Shown: positions 1 to 9,333 of the stretch, piece by piece
How positions within the stretch are numbered: the stretch's first letter is position 1
How the letters are laid out: every line of letters starts with the position of its first letter
Source of the DNA: JAKOUL01 sp035378845
GTDB lineage: Bacteria > Dictyoglomota > Dictyoglomia > Dictyoglomales > Dictyoglomaceae
DNA length: 64,000 nucleotides
Direction: 5' to 3'
Assembly: GCA_035378845.1 (NCBI GenBank)
Contig: DAOSUP010000001.1
Location: 1-64,000 of the forward strand
Notes under the pieces: generated by a model
The model's input: the letters and a program-made list of their open reading frames with translations, nothing else
Database searches by the model: none
What the model was told of the DNA's origin: nothing
Position numbers and translations under genes: made by a program

Positions 1-1721
1 TAAAGGTTCTTTTATGGCTTCTACTTGCTATAATGAATGGAATTTTCCTTTTTTCAGGAGTTTATCTTATTCAAAATTCCTATTATGAACTTGGAATCAT
101 TCTTCTTGCTGCACTTTTTTTAATAGACTTTTTTATTTTTAATCCTAAAGCTTATCCCTATAGATATACAATTCCTGCTCTTATTTTTCTTTTTTTACTG
201 GTTTTATATCCCATATACTTTACTATTAAGACAGCCTTTACTAATTATGGCACAGGGCATATCTTTACAAGACAAGAAGCACTTGAGAGACTTCTTTATG
301 ATCCAAATTACACCTATGTAGTAAATGAGAAGCCTGTAGACTTTAAGATCTTTAGTGTTTTTGAAGATTCAAAGCCTACCGATGATTTTTTGATAGTATT
401 TGATATAGATGGAAAACTTTATATTGGTGGTATGCCTATTCCTACAAAACAGAGAGGAAGAGAGATCCTTCTGAGAGAAGGGAAGCTTTCCCAAATTAAT
501 TCTAAAGAAATAAGTTTAGAAGGGAAAATTTTTAAGATAGGTACTTTTCCAGCCTCCATTAAGGATATAAATCGTATTGTTTCTTCAGATAAATTTTATG
601 TTCCTCTATATGCTTTAGAAGATGCCAGTTTAGAAAAGAATACTTATTATTTTACCCTGCTTATTCAGAAATACCTTGTAAATACTGAGTATTCAGACCC
701 TAATTCGGGTAGGGTCTTAGGTGTTAAAGTAGATACTGATGGTAGATGGAAATTTTTCTTTGTGGAAAAGCTCTACAGGCTTACTTATAGAGAGATGCAA
801 GAAAATGGGAAAAACGTCCAGAAGCTTGTGATTGTTAATACAAAAACAGGGAAAACTTTAACTGAAGATAAAGGTTCTTTCTATGATATAGATAAAAATG
901 GAGACCAGGTATTTTTGATTGGATATACAACTTTTGTTGGCTTTGAAAATTTTTTGAGGATATTCACTGATGAAAGAGTTTCTGGACCTTTTATGAGTAT
1001 GTTTATCTGGACTATTCTATGGGCACTATTCACTGTATTCTTCTCTTTCTCTATAGGACTTGTTTTTGCTTTAGTATTGAATAATAAGAAATTAAAAGGA
1101 AGAAATGTTTATAGAACTCTTCTCATTATACCTTGGGCAGTTCCTTACTTTATCTCAGTTTTGACATGGAAAAATGGTATCTTCAATGAAACTTACGGAA
1201 TACTTAATAAAATATTTCTTCCTTTTTTAGGAATGAATTCTATAAAATGGTTTAATGATCCATTCTGGGCAAAGGTTGTTTGTATTATTGTCAATACCTG
1301 GCTTACTTTTCCGTATATGATGACTATTTCTTTAGGTGCTCTTCAATCTATTCCTGAGGAACTTTATGAAGTATCAGCTATAGATGGAGCGGGTAGATGG
1401 GAGAAATTTCGGTATATAACCTTTCCATTGCTTCTTACAGTAGTGACGCCTCTTCTTATAAGTAGTTTTGCTTATACTTTTAATAACTTTACTCTTATAT
1501 ATCTATTGAACTCAGGAGGACCTCCTATGGTGGGTGCTACCACTCCTGCTGGTCATACAGATATATTAATCTCTTATGTTTATAAGCTTGCTTTTGAAGG
1601 TAGAGGACAGGAATTTGGCTTTGCCAGTGCTATCTCTATTCTCATATTCTTCTTGGTTGCAGGTATAAGTCTATTGAACTTTAAGATCTCTGGAACCTTT
1701 GAAGAAGTAAGGGGTGAATAA
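1..1721 (+). CDS. malF: MalF-type sugar ABC transporter permease (5' end outside window)
   Basis: Inner-membrane permease subunit of an ABC importer for maltose-like or galacto-oligosaccharides. The frame is open to the left edge of the window (first full codon at 3), and the codons before the first ATG at 33 are hydrophobic and complete a membrane helix, so the real start lies upstream. Two or three N-terminal helices are followed by a soluble region of about 240 residues (roughly residues 65-305 from the ATG), equivalent to the extracytoplasmic P2 loop of E. coli MalF, and then the C-terminal permease domain. The EAA loop that contacts the ATPase is visible near residue 442 (EELYEVSAIDGAG). 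It is followed after 3 nt by the MalG partner and then a GH53 galactanase, so beta-1,4-galacto-oligosaccharides are the likely substrate. The binding protein is probably upstream, outside the window. Confidence 0.88.
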   Translation, partial: KVLLWLLLAIMNGIFLFSGVYLIQNSYYELGIILLAALFLIDFFIFNPKAYPYRYTIPALIFLFLLVLYPIYFTIKTAFTNYGTGHIFTRQEALERLLYDPNYTYVVNEKPVDFKIFSVFEDSKPTDDFLIVFDIDGKLYIGGMPIPTKQRGREILLREGKLSQINSKEISLEGKIFKIGTFPASIKDINRIVSSDKFYVPLYALEDASLEKNTYYFTLLIQKYLVNTEYSDPNSGRVLGVKVDTDGRWKFFFVEKLYRLTYREMQENGKNVQKLVIVNTKTGKTLTEDKGSFYDIDKNGDQVFLIGYTTFVGFENFLRIFTDERVSGPFMSMFIWTILWALFTVFFSFSIGLVFALVLNNKKLKGRNVYRTLLIIPWAVPYFISVLTWKNGIFNETYGILNKIFLPFLGMNSIKWFNDPFWAKVVCIIVNTWLTFPYMMTISLGALQSIPEELYEVSAIDGAGRWEKFRYITFPLLLTVVTPLLISSFAYTFNNFTLIYLLNSGGPPMVGATTPAGHTDILISYVYKLAFEGRGQEFGFASAISILIFFLVAGISLLNFKISGTFEEVRGE

Positions 1722-1724
1722 AAA

Positions 1725-4160
1725 ATGGTAGGGAGAAAAAGATATATTTTTACTCACATAATTCTGTGGATTTTAATACCAATAATTCTTTTTCCTATCA
1801 TCTGGGTAGTATCTACCTCTATAAGAAGAGATGAAGCTGCTTTTTCTACGAAGCTTTTTTCTTCAAGATTAACCTTGCAAAATTATAAGGACTTAGTAGC
1901 TCCTGAGAAGAATATGCCTGTTTTAGCACAGGAATTGCAAAATCTTATTCTGAGAACTCCCCCCTATGATACCTGGGAAAAAGAAAAATTAGAGGGGGAG
2001 ATTTCTAAGGATATACAAAGTTTAAAAAGTTACTTAAAAGAAACACAAGATAAATATGGGAATGCTAAAAACTCTTTTGATCATGTAAATACTACACTTT
2101 TTTCAAAGACAGATGAGATAAAAGAAAGAACTTTATCTATATTAACAGAATTGAAAGATTATTTGGAAAAAAATCTTCCTACAGAGGGGCAGAATGTTGA
2201 ACATTTGAAGATAGTACTATATAAATTTCTTTCTAATGAAAGTTATAATTCTCCGATATTTCTTTATTTAAAAGAAGATCTTGAGAAAGTTTTGGGCTAT
2301 AAAATTACTTCTTATGAAGATTATAAAAAGGCTATTTCTGAGCTTAATAAAGCATATGAGAAATCTTTTGGAAGTTTAGAATTTAAGTTTTCTCATTTAA
2401 AAATGGAAATAGCTGAAAATTATGCAAAGTATGAGGTATCAAAAGAAAGATATGAAAAACTACAAGAAGATATTCTTTCTATAAATGAAAAACTTAATTC
2501 AGAAATTAAACCTGAAATAGCGATAGTTTTAGAGAAAGTAAAAAATGCAGGTAATATAAAGGATACAAAAATTACCACAGTATTATCTAAAGATATATCT
2601 AATAATCCTCTTATTTCAAAGTCTATAAAAACCACACGTTTACTTATAGAAAAGTTGGATAGATATCCTGATCTTTATGAACTAAATGAGGGCTTGAAAG
2701 AAATCTTGAGTTATCTAAAGAATCATGGGGGCAGTTTCCAGAATAATTTAGTTTCTTTATCGGTAGCTGTAGAAAATTTAAATGGAAAGATTTCACCACT
2801 TCTTGCTAAATTAGAGAAAAATATTGGAGCAATTCAGGAAGAAGAAAGAAAACTTGCTTCTTTAAAACGACAGAATGAATTCCTTGAGATGCAAGAAGAA
2901 CTCCTTCAAGATGAGATAGAAGAGCAGGAAGAAAATTTAACTCCTACTACTAAACTTGAATATATCAATATTTTTATCAGAAAATTGGAAGAAAAAATAA
3001 ATACTATAGAGAATAAGACAGATTTAACTGATATTGTAAGTTATTGTGCTCCGATGGAAGTGGAATTTAGAGATTTTGCTACATCCTATATATTAGATTT
3101 TGGTAGAGATAATCTGGTTGCTAAAATTGAAAATACTGCAGATAGGTTAAAATGGTTTAATGATTATAATACTTTTTTAGAGAAATTTAATTTATTTTCT
3201 AAGAACCTAAGTAGTATTATGGAAAAAATTAGTAGCTTAACTTCAGATTTTGAAAGTAAATGGGAAAATCTTCTTAATGCCTCTTTAAATAATGAAAAAG
3301 TATATATTACAGAATTAGATGAGCTTTACAATATTATAAAAACTGATTATTTGAACTTAGTAAGTTCAAATATGAATATTGTTTCTAAAAAAACAGAAGA
3401 TTTAACGGATTCTATACCATATGAAGAGGTTAAGGGAGATCTTAATTACATAGATGGAGAGCTTTTTAGAGTTGATCAGATATGGAAACAAAAGACTAAA
3501 CATTATTTCTTGAGATGGGTTAGAAATTCTATAGTAGTGGCAGGTATTGCTGCTATTATTACTACTTTAATATGTTCTCTTGCTGCGTATCCTTTTAGCA
3601 GAATGAGATTTTGGGGAAGAAGATATGGTATTCTTTCTCTTCTTCTTATTCAAATGTTTCCAAGTGCAGTATATATGATTGCTATATATAGTATGTTAAA
3701 TCTTTTAGGAAAGTTCATTCCTGCACTTGGTCTGGATACTCTAAGTGGACTTACCTTTGTTTACTTAGGGAATATTGCTTATAACATGTATTTGATAAAG
3801 GGATATTATGATACTATTCCAGACTCTCTTGAAGAATCTGCTATGATAGATGGTGCTACAAGGTTCCAGACTTTTTATAAGATAGTTGTACCTCTTGCAA
3901 GACCTATTCTTACTGTAGTAGTAATTCTTACATTTATGAATATCTTTAATGAATTTATCTTTGCCCGAATACTATTGCAGGATGCTAAGAATTATACATA
4001 TGCTGTAGGATTATGGACTTTCTCTACTGGTCCATATCAAACAGAATGGGGTCTTTTTACAGCTGCAGCTCTTTTAGGAATGTTACCTATGACAATACTT
4101 TTCATATCTCTTCAGAAGTATATTGTAAATGGACTTACACAAGGTGCTGTGAAAGGTTAA
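1725..4160 (+). CDS. malG: MalG-type sugar ABC transporter permease with large coiled-coil insertion
   Basis: Second permease subunit of the same importer. At 811 residues it is nearly three times the usual 280-300. A first membrane helix (about residues 8-32) is followed by roughly 500 residues of highly charged, Glu/Lys/Leu-rich sequence with coiled-coil character (about 90-590). The normal permease core then resumes at about residue 595, with the EAA loop near residue 700 (DSLEESAMIDGATRF). In MalG the first helix is followed by an extracytoplasmic loop, so the insertion should lie outside the membrane. Reading frame and codon use are continuous, so it is not a frameshift fusion. I recall long MalG proteins of similar size in Thermotoga, so this may be a family trait of deep-branching thermophiles. 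Starts 3 nt after malF. Confidence 0.9.
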   Translation: MVGRKRYIFTHIILWILIPIILFPIIWVVSTSIRRDEAAFSTKLFSSRLTLQNYKDLVAPEKNMPVLAQELQNLILRTPPYDTWEKEKLEGEISKDIQSLKSYLKETQDKYGNAKNSFDHVNTTLFSKTDEIKERTLSILTELKDYLEKNLPTEGQNVEHLKIVLYKFLSNESYNSPIFLYLKEDLEKVLGYKITSYEDYKKAISELNKAYEKSFGSLEFKFSHLKMEIAENYAKYEVSKERYEKLQEDILSINEKLNSEIKPEIAIVLEKVKNAGNIKDTKITTVLSKDISNNPLISKSIKTTRLLIEKLDRYPDLYELNEGLKEILSYLKNHGGSFQNNLVSLSVAVENLNGKISPLLAKLEKNIGAIQEEERKLASLKRQNEFLEMQEELLQDEIEEQEENLTPTTKLEYINIFIRKLEEKINTIENKTDLTDIVSYCAPMEVEFRDFATSYILDFGRDNLVAKIENTADRLKWFNDYNTFLEKFNLFSKNLSSIMEKISSLTSDFESKWENLLNASLNNEKVYITELDELYNIIKTDYLNLVSSNMNIVSKKTEDLTDSIPYEEVKGDLNYIDGELFRVDQIWKQKTKHYFLRWVRNSIVVAGIAAIITTLICSLAAYPFSRMRFWGRRYGILSLLLIQMFPSAVYMIAIYSMLNLLGKFIPALGLDTLSGLTFVYLGNIAYNMYLIKGYYDTIPDSLEESAMIDGATRFQTFYKIVVPLARPILTVVVILTFMNIFNEFIFARILLQDAKNYTYAVGLWTFSTGPYQTEWGLFTAAALLGMLPMTILFISLQKYIVNGLTQGAVKG

Positions 4161-4182
4161 GTTATAGTGAGGAGGAGAGAAA

Positions 4183-6051
4183 ATGATAAAAAAAGTTTAT
4201 TATTATTTAGGTTTAGTTATTTTGATGGGGGCATTAATATTGATAATGAGTGGATATAGCCAAGATAAAATAATAGTTAATCCTATTGAGAATCTCTCTC
4301 CAGATTTTATAAAAGGTGTAGATATATCTATGCTTTATGAGATAGAATCTAATGGTGGTAAGTTCTATGACAATGGTGTAGAGAAAGATGCACTGCAGAT
4401 TCTTAAGGATCATGGCGTAAACTGGGTAAGAGTGAGGATATGGAATGATCCTACCGACGAAAATGGGAAACCTCTTGGAGGAGGAAATTGCGATTATATA
4501 AAAATGACAAAACTTGCTAAGAGAGCAAAGGATCTGGGAATGAAAGTTCTTGTGGATTTTCATTATAGTGATTGGTGGGCTGATCCTGGAAAGCAGGAGA
4601 AACCAAAGGCTTGGAAAAATCTTAAGGGAACAAGTTTAGTGAATGCAGTTTCAGACTTTACCTATAAAACTCTTAAATATATGAAAGACAACAATGCTTT
4701 GCCTGATATGGTGCAACTTGGAAATGAGGTAAATAATGGATTTTTATGGCCTGATGGGAAACTTATTGGTGATGATGTGGGAGGTTTTGAGGGATTTGTA
4801 AAACTTTTTAATGCAGGAGCAAAATCTGTAAGAAGGGTTAGCAAAAATATCAAAATTGCTATACATCTTGCAGAAGGGGGTAATAGTAGTTTATTTAAAT
4901 GGTTTTTTGGAAATATTATGGGAATGAAAGTGGACTTTGATGTGATAGGAGTTTCCTATTATCCTTACTGGCATGGTACTCTGGATGAACTTAAAGCAAA
5001 CCTCAATGATATTGCAGAAAGATATGGAAAAGAAATAGCTATTTTTGAAACTGCTTATGCTTGGACTCTTCAGGATGTTGATGGACATCCTAATATTTTT
5101 GGTGGAGATCTGGAGATGATAGGAGGATATAAGCCTACTATTCAAGGGCAAGCAACTGCGCTAAGAGATATAATGGAAGTTATATCACAGATTCCAGATA
5201 ATAAAGGACTTGGTATATTTTATTGGGAAGGGTGTTGGATCCCAGTAAAAGGAGCAGGCTGGAAAGCTGGAGAAGGAGATCCTTGGGAAAACCAAGCCTT
5301 CTTTGATTTTAATGGTAATGTTTTACCTTCTCTTGATGTGTTTAATCTTGTTTACCATAATAGTTATGTGAAGCCAGAAGTTAGAGAAGTTCTTTCTTCA
5401 ATAAATATTAAAATCTCTACTGGAGAGATCCCAAAACTTCCTGAGAAAGTAAAGATTTTATTTAGTGATGATTCTATAAGAGCTCTCAATGTAAAATGGG
5501 AAGAGATAAAGGGAGAGCTTCTTGCAATACCTGGAGAGTTTAAGGTAAAGGGTATGGTAGGAGATGTGGGTATAGAAGTATATGCTAATATTACAGTTGT
5601 AGGGGAGAAAAATTATATTCAAAACCCGAGTTTTGAGTCTGGACTTCTTGATCCATGGATTGTAGAAGGGAATAAAGATGCTGTAAAAGTACAAAAGGCA
5701 AGCCCTCCTCAAAATGCAAAGTCAGGAGAATATGCTGTAAACTATTGGCTTGATAAACCTTTTAAGTTTGAAATGTACCAGGTTGTAAAGGGGCTAAAAC
5801 CTGGTACCTATAAAGTGAGTTTTTGGATTCAAGGTGGTGGAGGAGAAAATTTATTGAGACTTAAAATAAGTGAATATGGTGGCGAGGATAAAATATTAGA
5901 TATTATAAATACTGGATGGGTAAAGTGGAGTAATCCTACCATAAGCGGGATAAATATAACTACAGGACAGATAAAAATAAGCGTAATAGCAGATGGAAAT
6001 ACAGGTAATTGGGCATGGATTGATGATTTTGAGCTTAAGGAGGAAGAGTAA
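4183..6051 (+). CDS. ganA: Secreted arabinogalactan endo-beta-1,4-galactanase (GH53) with C-terminal Ig-like and CBM61-like modules
   Basis: Cleaves beta-1,4-galactan side chains of pectin outside the cell, feeding oligosaccharides to the preceding permeases. An N-terminal hydrophobic signal (residues 1-26, no lipobox Cys) is followed by a GH53 barrel (about 40-395). The acid/base is Glu182 in QLGNEVNNG and the nucleophile Glu289 in IAIFETAYAW. Residues about 420-485 resemble a bacterial Ig-like domain. The C-terminal 140 residues, beginning at NPSFESG, resemble family 61 carbohydrate-binding modules, which bind galactan in the Thermotoga GH53 enzyme. A strong SD (GGAGGAG) precedes the ATG, 22 nt after malG, so the gene is probably cotranscribed. 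The GH53 call is secure; the module names rest on remembered family patterns. Confidence 0.92.
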   Translation: MIKKVYYYLGLVILMGALILIMSGYSQDKIIVNPIENLSPDFIKGVDISMLYEIESNGGKFYDNGVEKDALQILKDHGVNWVRVRIWNDPTDENGKPLGGGNCDYIKMTKLAKRAKDLGMKVLVDFHYSDWWADPGKQEKPKAWKNLKGTSLVNAVSDFTYKTLKYMKDNNALPDMVQLGNEVNNGFLWPDGKLIGDDVGGFEGFVKLFNAGAKSVRRVSKNIKIAIHLAEGGNSSLFKWFFGNIMGMKVDFDVIGVSYYPYWHGTLDELKANLNDIAERYGKEIAIFETAYAWTLQDVDGHPNIFGGDLEMIGGYKPTIQGQATALRDIMEVISQIPDNKGLGIFYWEGCWIPVKGAGWKAGEGDPWENQAFFDFNGNVLPSLDVFNLVYHNSYVKPEVREVLSSINIKISTGEIPKLPEKVKILFSDDSIRALNVKWEEIKGELLAIPGEFKVKGMVGDVGIEVYANITVVGEKNYIQNPSFESGLLDPWIVEGNKDAVKVQKASPPQNAKSGEYAVNYWLDKPFKFEMYQVVKGLKPGTYKVSFWIQGGGGENLLRLKISEYGGEDKILDIINTGWVKWSNPTISGINITTGQIKISVIADGNTGNWAWIDDFELKEEE

Positions 6052-6087
6052 CAAGTATAGTATTATTGAAGGAGGGGGGGTAAAGAT

Positions 6088-6552
6088 ATGAAATATAAAG
6101 AAGTTACCATGGAAGCTCAGAAGAGTATTGCACTTATCGCTCATGATAACAAAAAAAATGAGCTTTTAGAGTGGGCAAAATTTAATCAAGGGACTCTTTT
6201 AAAACATAAATTATATGCTACTGGTACTACAGGGGAGATTCTTGAAGAAGAGCTGGGGCTTCCTATAATAAAACTTCAAAGTGGACCTCTTGGTGGAGAT
6301 CAACAGATTGGTGCTAAAATTACAGAGGGGGAAATTGACTTTCTCATCTTTTTTTGGGATCCATTAGAACCATTACCTCATGATCCAGATATAAAAGCAC
6401 TTCTTAGGGTTGCTGTAGTTTGGAATATCCCTGTAGCTTGTGATAGAGCTTCTGCTGATTTTCTTATTTCCTCGCCTCTCATGTATGATGAATATAAAAG
6501 AATTGTTCCTGATTATTCTTCATATGTAGAGAGATTTAAGATAAAGAAATAA
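6088..6552 (+). CDS. mgsA: Methylglyoxal synthase
   Basis: Converts dihydroxyacetone phosphate to methylglyoxal and phosphate, a cytosolic overflow bypass of lower glycolysis that relieves sugar-phosphate stress. At 154 residues it has the family length. The catalytic residues fall at the E. coli positions: Asp71 in GGDQQIG, Asp91, His98 and Asp101 in PLPHDPDI. The phosphate-binding TGTTGE motif is at about 45-50. A GGAGGGGGG ribosome binding site lies 7 nt before the ATG at 6088; a downstream ATG at 6109 has no SD. It follows the galactanase gene by 36 nt, so coupling to sugar import, when carbon influx is high, is plausible. Confidence 0.95.
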   Translation: MKYKEVTMEAQKSIALIAHDNKKNELLEWAKFNQGTLLKHKLYATGTTGEILEEELGLPIIKLQSGPLGGDQQIGAKITEGEIDFLIFFWDPLEPLPHDPDIKALLRVAVVWNIPVACDRASADFLISSPLMYDEYKRIVPDYSSYVERFKIKK

Positions 6553-6568
6553 TCTATATTTTCCATTA

Positions 6569-6598
6569 TTGCATAGAAGAAAAGTTCTATGGTATAAT
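6569..6598 (+). promoter_or_regulatory. Probable sigma-70 promoter of tRNA-Ser
   Basis: TTGCAT at 6569-6574 and a perfect TATAAT at 6593-6598 are separated by 18 nt. Transcription would start near 6605, about 5 nt before the mature tRNA. Confidence 0.65.
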
Positions 6599-6609
6599 GG
6601 GCTTTGCTT

Positions 6610-6704
<95 letters not shown>

Positions 6705-6859
6705 TCTTTTGAAACTTTTACTATCTATTTCAATTGGTTTCTCTAATGTTTTACTATATAAATCCTTTTCTATATTTTTGAATAAATTTTTATGTTATTA
6801 ACACTATTTTGTTATATAATTAATCTTAGTAATATAAGAATTTATATGAGGTATATAGG

Positions 6860-7729
6860 GTGAAGTATAGAAAAAAAGAACTTATAGAATCAGACGTTTT
6901 TCATGGAACGCCAGATTTTCATCTTTTTGTTCATGAAGATATATTTATCTATAGAAATGGAGTAGTAAATCCCCATTGGCATAATGAATTTGAGATTGTT
7001 TTTATGGAGAGAGGAAATGGAAGATTCTATGTAGATGGAAAAGAATATAAGCTTTCCGAAGGTGAGTTTCTTTTTATAAATGGCGGTTCTATTCATTCAG
7101 GAGAAGAGATTATTAAAAATAGTATAGGTTACGCTATAGTATTTGATCTTAGACTGTTATATTCGGAGGAGCCTGATCTCTGTAAGTATGAGTATTTTAT
7201 GCCTTTAATTAAAAAAAGAGTTTACATTCCCAACTACATCAATGACGAAAATATTACAAATGATATAAAAAGAATAATTGAAACCTTCAAAGAGAAACCA
7301 TATGGTTATGAACTTCTTATTAAAAGTATCTTATTTGATATATTTTGGAGACTTTTTAGTCTTTATGTGAAGCCTGCCAAGGATAGTGGAAGACTGGGAT
7401 ATAAAATTGAAAAAATAAAAGATGTACTTGATTACATAAATCAAAATTATCAGAAAGACCTTACATTAGAGGAATTGAGTAAAGAAGTTAATATAAGTAA
7501 GTTTTATATCTGTAGAATTTTTAAGGAGTCTCTAAGGATGACCCCTGTAGAGTATATAAATAAAGTAAGAGTTGAAAAGGCTATGGAGCTTCTGAGAAAT
7601 ACTGATATGAGTATTTCTGAGATCGCTTTAGAATGTGGCTTTAATAATATAAGTTATTTTATAAAAATTTTCAAAAAATATATGCAGGTTACTCCTCTTA
7701 AATTTAGAAAGCAAAATTTTTATATCTAA
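6860..7729 (+). CDS. AraC-family transcriptional regulator with N-terminal cupin sensor
   Basis: Probable sugar-responsive regulator. Residues about 35-95 form a cupin-type sensor (NPHWHNEFEIV, then a GEFLFINGG strand), where the histidines and glutamate may bind ligand or metal. The C-terminal 100 residues (about 185-285) contain two helix-turn-helix motifs of the AraC type: LTLEELSKEVNISKFY and the conserved signature ISEIALECGFNNISYFIKIFKK spread over about 252-273. Starts at a GTG with a weak upstream SD. A TATAAT at 6815-6820 could be its -10, without a convincing -35. It lies 200 nt before the large polysaccharide-utilisation operon, which makes it the natural candidate for its activator; this is inference from position. 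Confidence 0.9.
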   Translation: MKYRKKELIESDVFHGTPDFHLFVHEDIFIYRNGVVNPHWHNEFEIVFMERGNGRFYVDGKEYKLSEGEFLFINGGSIHSGEEIIKNSIGYAIVFDLRLLYSEEPDLCKYEYFMPLIKKRVYIPNYINDENITNDIKRIIETFKEKPYGYELLIKSILFDIFWRLFSLYVKPAKDSGRLGYKIEKIKDVLDYINQNYQKDLTLEELSKEVNISKFYICRIFKESLRMTPVEYINKVRVEKAMELLRNTDMSISEIALECGFNNISYFIKIFKKYMQVTPLKFRKQNFYI

Positions 7730-7878
7730 ATTATCTTCCATTATTCTTAATAAGCTTTTATTTTACTTATAAACTGTTCTTAAATTATGCTTTAAATAAA
7801 CTTTAATATATGCAAAAAATTTTTATTTTTTATCAATTTTATGTTAGAAGTTCTTTTTATATAGCAATAAAATTTTAA

Positions 7879-7930
7879 GAAGGAGGTGTCTTACGAAAGT
7901 AAATCAAAAATTAAATAGGAGGAGTCTGAT
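7879..7930 (+). promoter_or_regulatory. Operon leader with two Shine-Dalgarno sequences
   Basis: The 200-nt gap 7730-7930 is very A/T-rich and must hold the promoter of the 16-kb operon, but no convincing -35/-10 pair was found. Near its end are two strong SD-like sequences: GAAGGAGG at 7879-7886, followed by no good start, and GGAGGAG at 7918-7924, correctly spaced for the ATG at 7931. The first could be a ribosome standby site. A GTG at 7887 opens a 10-codon frame ending just before the second SD, but it is too close to the first SD to be initiated well. Confidence 0.35.
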
Positions 7931-9253
7931 ATGAAAAGGATTCTTTTAGGTTTACTTATCTCCATTTTGTTTATACTTACCTCAATTTTCCCATCTTTTG
8001 CTCAGAAATATTATACTGTTAAGTCTGGAAATTTTACACTAAATATTGATACTCAAAAGTATAGAGGAAAAACAATTTACATGTGGCAGTTCTGGCCTGA
8101 GGAAGAAAGTAGTATTCCTGGTACAAGGTCTCCAAAAAATGTTAGAGAAGAGTTTGAAAAGATTACAGGAGCAAATGTTAAGATCGTATATACCACTTGG
8201 GAAAATTATAGACCAAAGCTTAGTGCTGCAATTTTGTCGGGTTCTGGGGCAGACGTGATCTATATTGGAGCAGGAGAAAAACCCACCTGGATGATGAAAA
8301 AGATGATTATTCCCCTTAATAAATACATAAATTTTAAAGATGCAAATCTGAAGAATGCTATTGGTCTTAGAGATAGTACTGCTAAGTTCTTTACTTGGAG
8401 AGGACAGGTTTATGCAATAACCAATATATATAATGATAATGTATTTCCATATATTCTTTATTACAATAAAGAGAAGTTTGAAATGGCAGGTCTTCAAGAT
8501 CCTCTTGATCTTTACAAAAAAGGGAAATGGACTTGGGATGTTTTCTTTGATATGGGAAAGCAGTTGACACAAGACACTAATGGTGACGGTAAGATTGATC
8601 AATATGCTTATGCTACATGGGCTGTAGTTCAACCATTTCTTTATACTAATGATGTAGAGATTGTTAGATATATAGGTGGAAAACCAATTTTTGCTATGGA
8701 TAGTCCTAAAGCATATAGGGCGTTTCAAGCAGTATATGATATGGATGCTAAATACAAGATGAGACCTGCAGATTGGTGGGATGATCCTCAAGGGAGATTT
8801 CAGAAAGGTATTACTTGTATGGATTATTGGGGACCATGGGAACTCTCTGGTATGAGAACTGCTTTAGGAAAGAATTTAGGTATAGTGCCATTTCCTAAGG
8901 GTCCTGATAGTAAGAAGAAAAGTGCAGATATGGCAGATGATGGAGCATGGGCAATTGCATCTTCTTCTAAGAATCCAGAGCTTGCAGCACTTTGGTTAAC
9001 TTATATGCTATTACCTACAGATAAAGAGCGAGATTTAATAGTAAAATCTCAAATTGAAAAAGTTGGTGGAAAAGATACATATGATCTTCTAATGGATGCA
9101 GCAACGAGGACTCAAATAGATCCAATCTCTGGAATTCCTGGATTCTGGGATTTGATAAATCAAGTAGATACTGCAAATCCTGCAAAATCTATAAAAGCAT
9201 TAAAGCCTAAATTCCAAGCAGCAATAGATTCTATATTGGAAGGACTTAAGTAA
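7931..9253 (+). CDS. Extracellular solute-binding protein (family 1) of a sugar ABC importer, copy 1
   Basis: Secreted receptor that captures oligosaccharides and delivers them to membrane permeases. An N-terminal signal peptide ends near residue 25 (SFAQ). The mature protein has the two-lobe family 1 pattern: a KGKWTWDVFFDMGKQLT segment, an EF-hand-like DTNGDGKIDQ loop that probably binds calcium (about 216-225), and a C-terminal TYMLLPTDKERD region. It is very similar along its whole length to the protein at 22472-23803, by eye about 70% or more identical, so the two are recent paralogs at opposite ends of the operon. Followed by a hairpin at 9264-9290 that probably gives it higher expression than downstream genes. 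Beta-glucan oligosaccharides are likely from the nearby GH5 cellulase. Confidence 0.92.
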   Translation: MKRILLGLLISILFILTSIFPSFAQKYYTVKSGNFTLNIDTQKYRGKTIYMWQFWPEEESSIPGTRSPKNVREEFEKITGANVKIVYTTWENYRPKLSAAILSGSGADVIYIGAGEKPTWMMKKMIIPLNKYINFKDANLKNAIGLRDSTAKFFTWRGQVYAITNIYNDNVFPYILYYNKEKFEMAGLQDPLDLYKKGKWTWDVFFDMGKQLTQDTNGDGKIDQYAYATWAVVQPFLYTNDVEIVRYIGGKPIFAMDSPKAYRAFQAVYDMDAKYKMRPADWWDDPQGRFQKGITCMDYWGPWELSGMRTALGKNLGIVPFPKGPDSKKKSADMADDGAWAIASSSKNPELAALWLTYMLLPTDKERDLIVKSQIEKVGGKDTYDLLMDAATRTQIDPISGIPGFWDLINQVDTANPAKSIKALKPKFQAAIDSILEGLK

Positions 9254-9263
9254 GGATATTTAT

Positions 9264-9305
9264 GGGGGAAGAGACCTAATTCTCTCCCCCTGCTTTTTAA
9301 TTTTT
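9264..9305 (+). terminator. Intra-operon hairpin with T-tract (partial terminator)
   Basis: GGGGG-A-AGAG at 9264-9273 pairs with CTCTCCCCC at 9282-9290 (one bulged A). It is followed by TGCTTTTTAATTTTT (9291-9305). It lies directly after the binding-protein gene and before the next gene in the same direction. This is the common arrangement for expressing the binding protein in excess of the membrane subunits. Confidence 0.75.
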
Positions 9306-9333
9306 AGAATACAACCTGTGGAGGTTGTCAAGA

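Noticed and set aside
8039..8791. Long open frame on the minus strand (250 codons) inside the first binding-protein gene
   Set aside because: It is antisense to a well-supported gene, rich in Ile/Ser/Cys/His with no recognisable motif and no SD. Its length comes from codon bias of the real gene.
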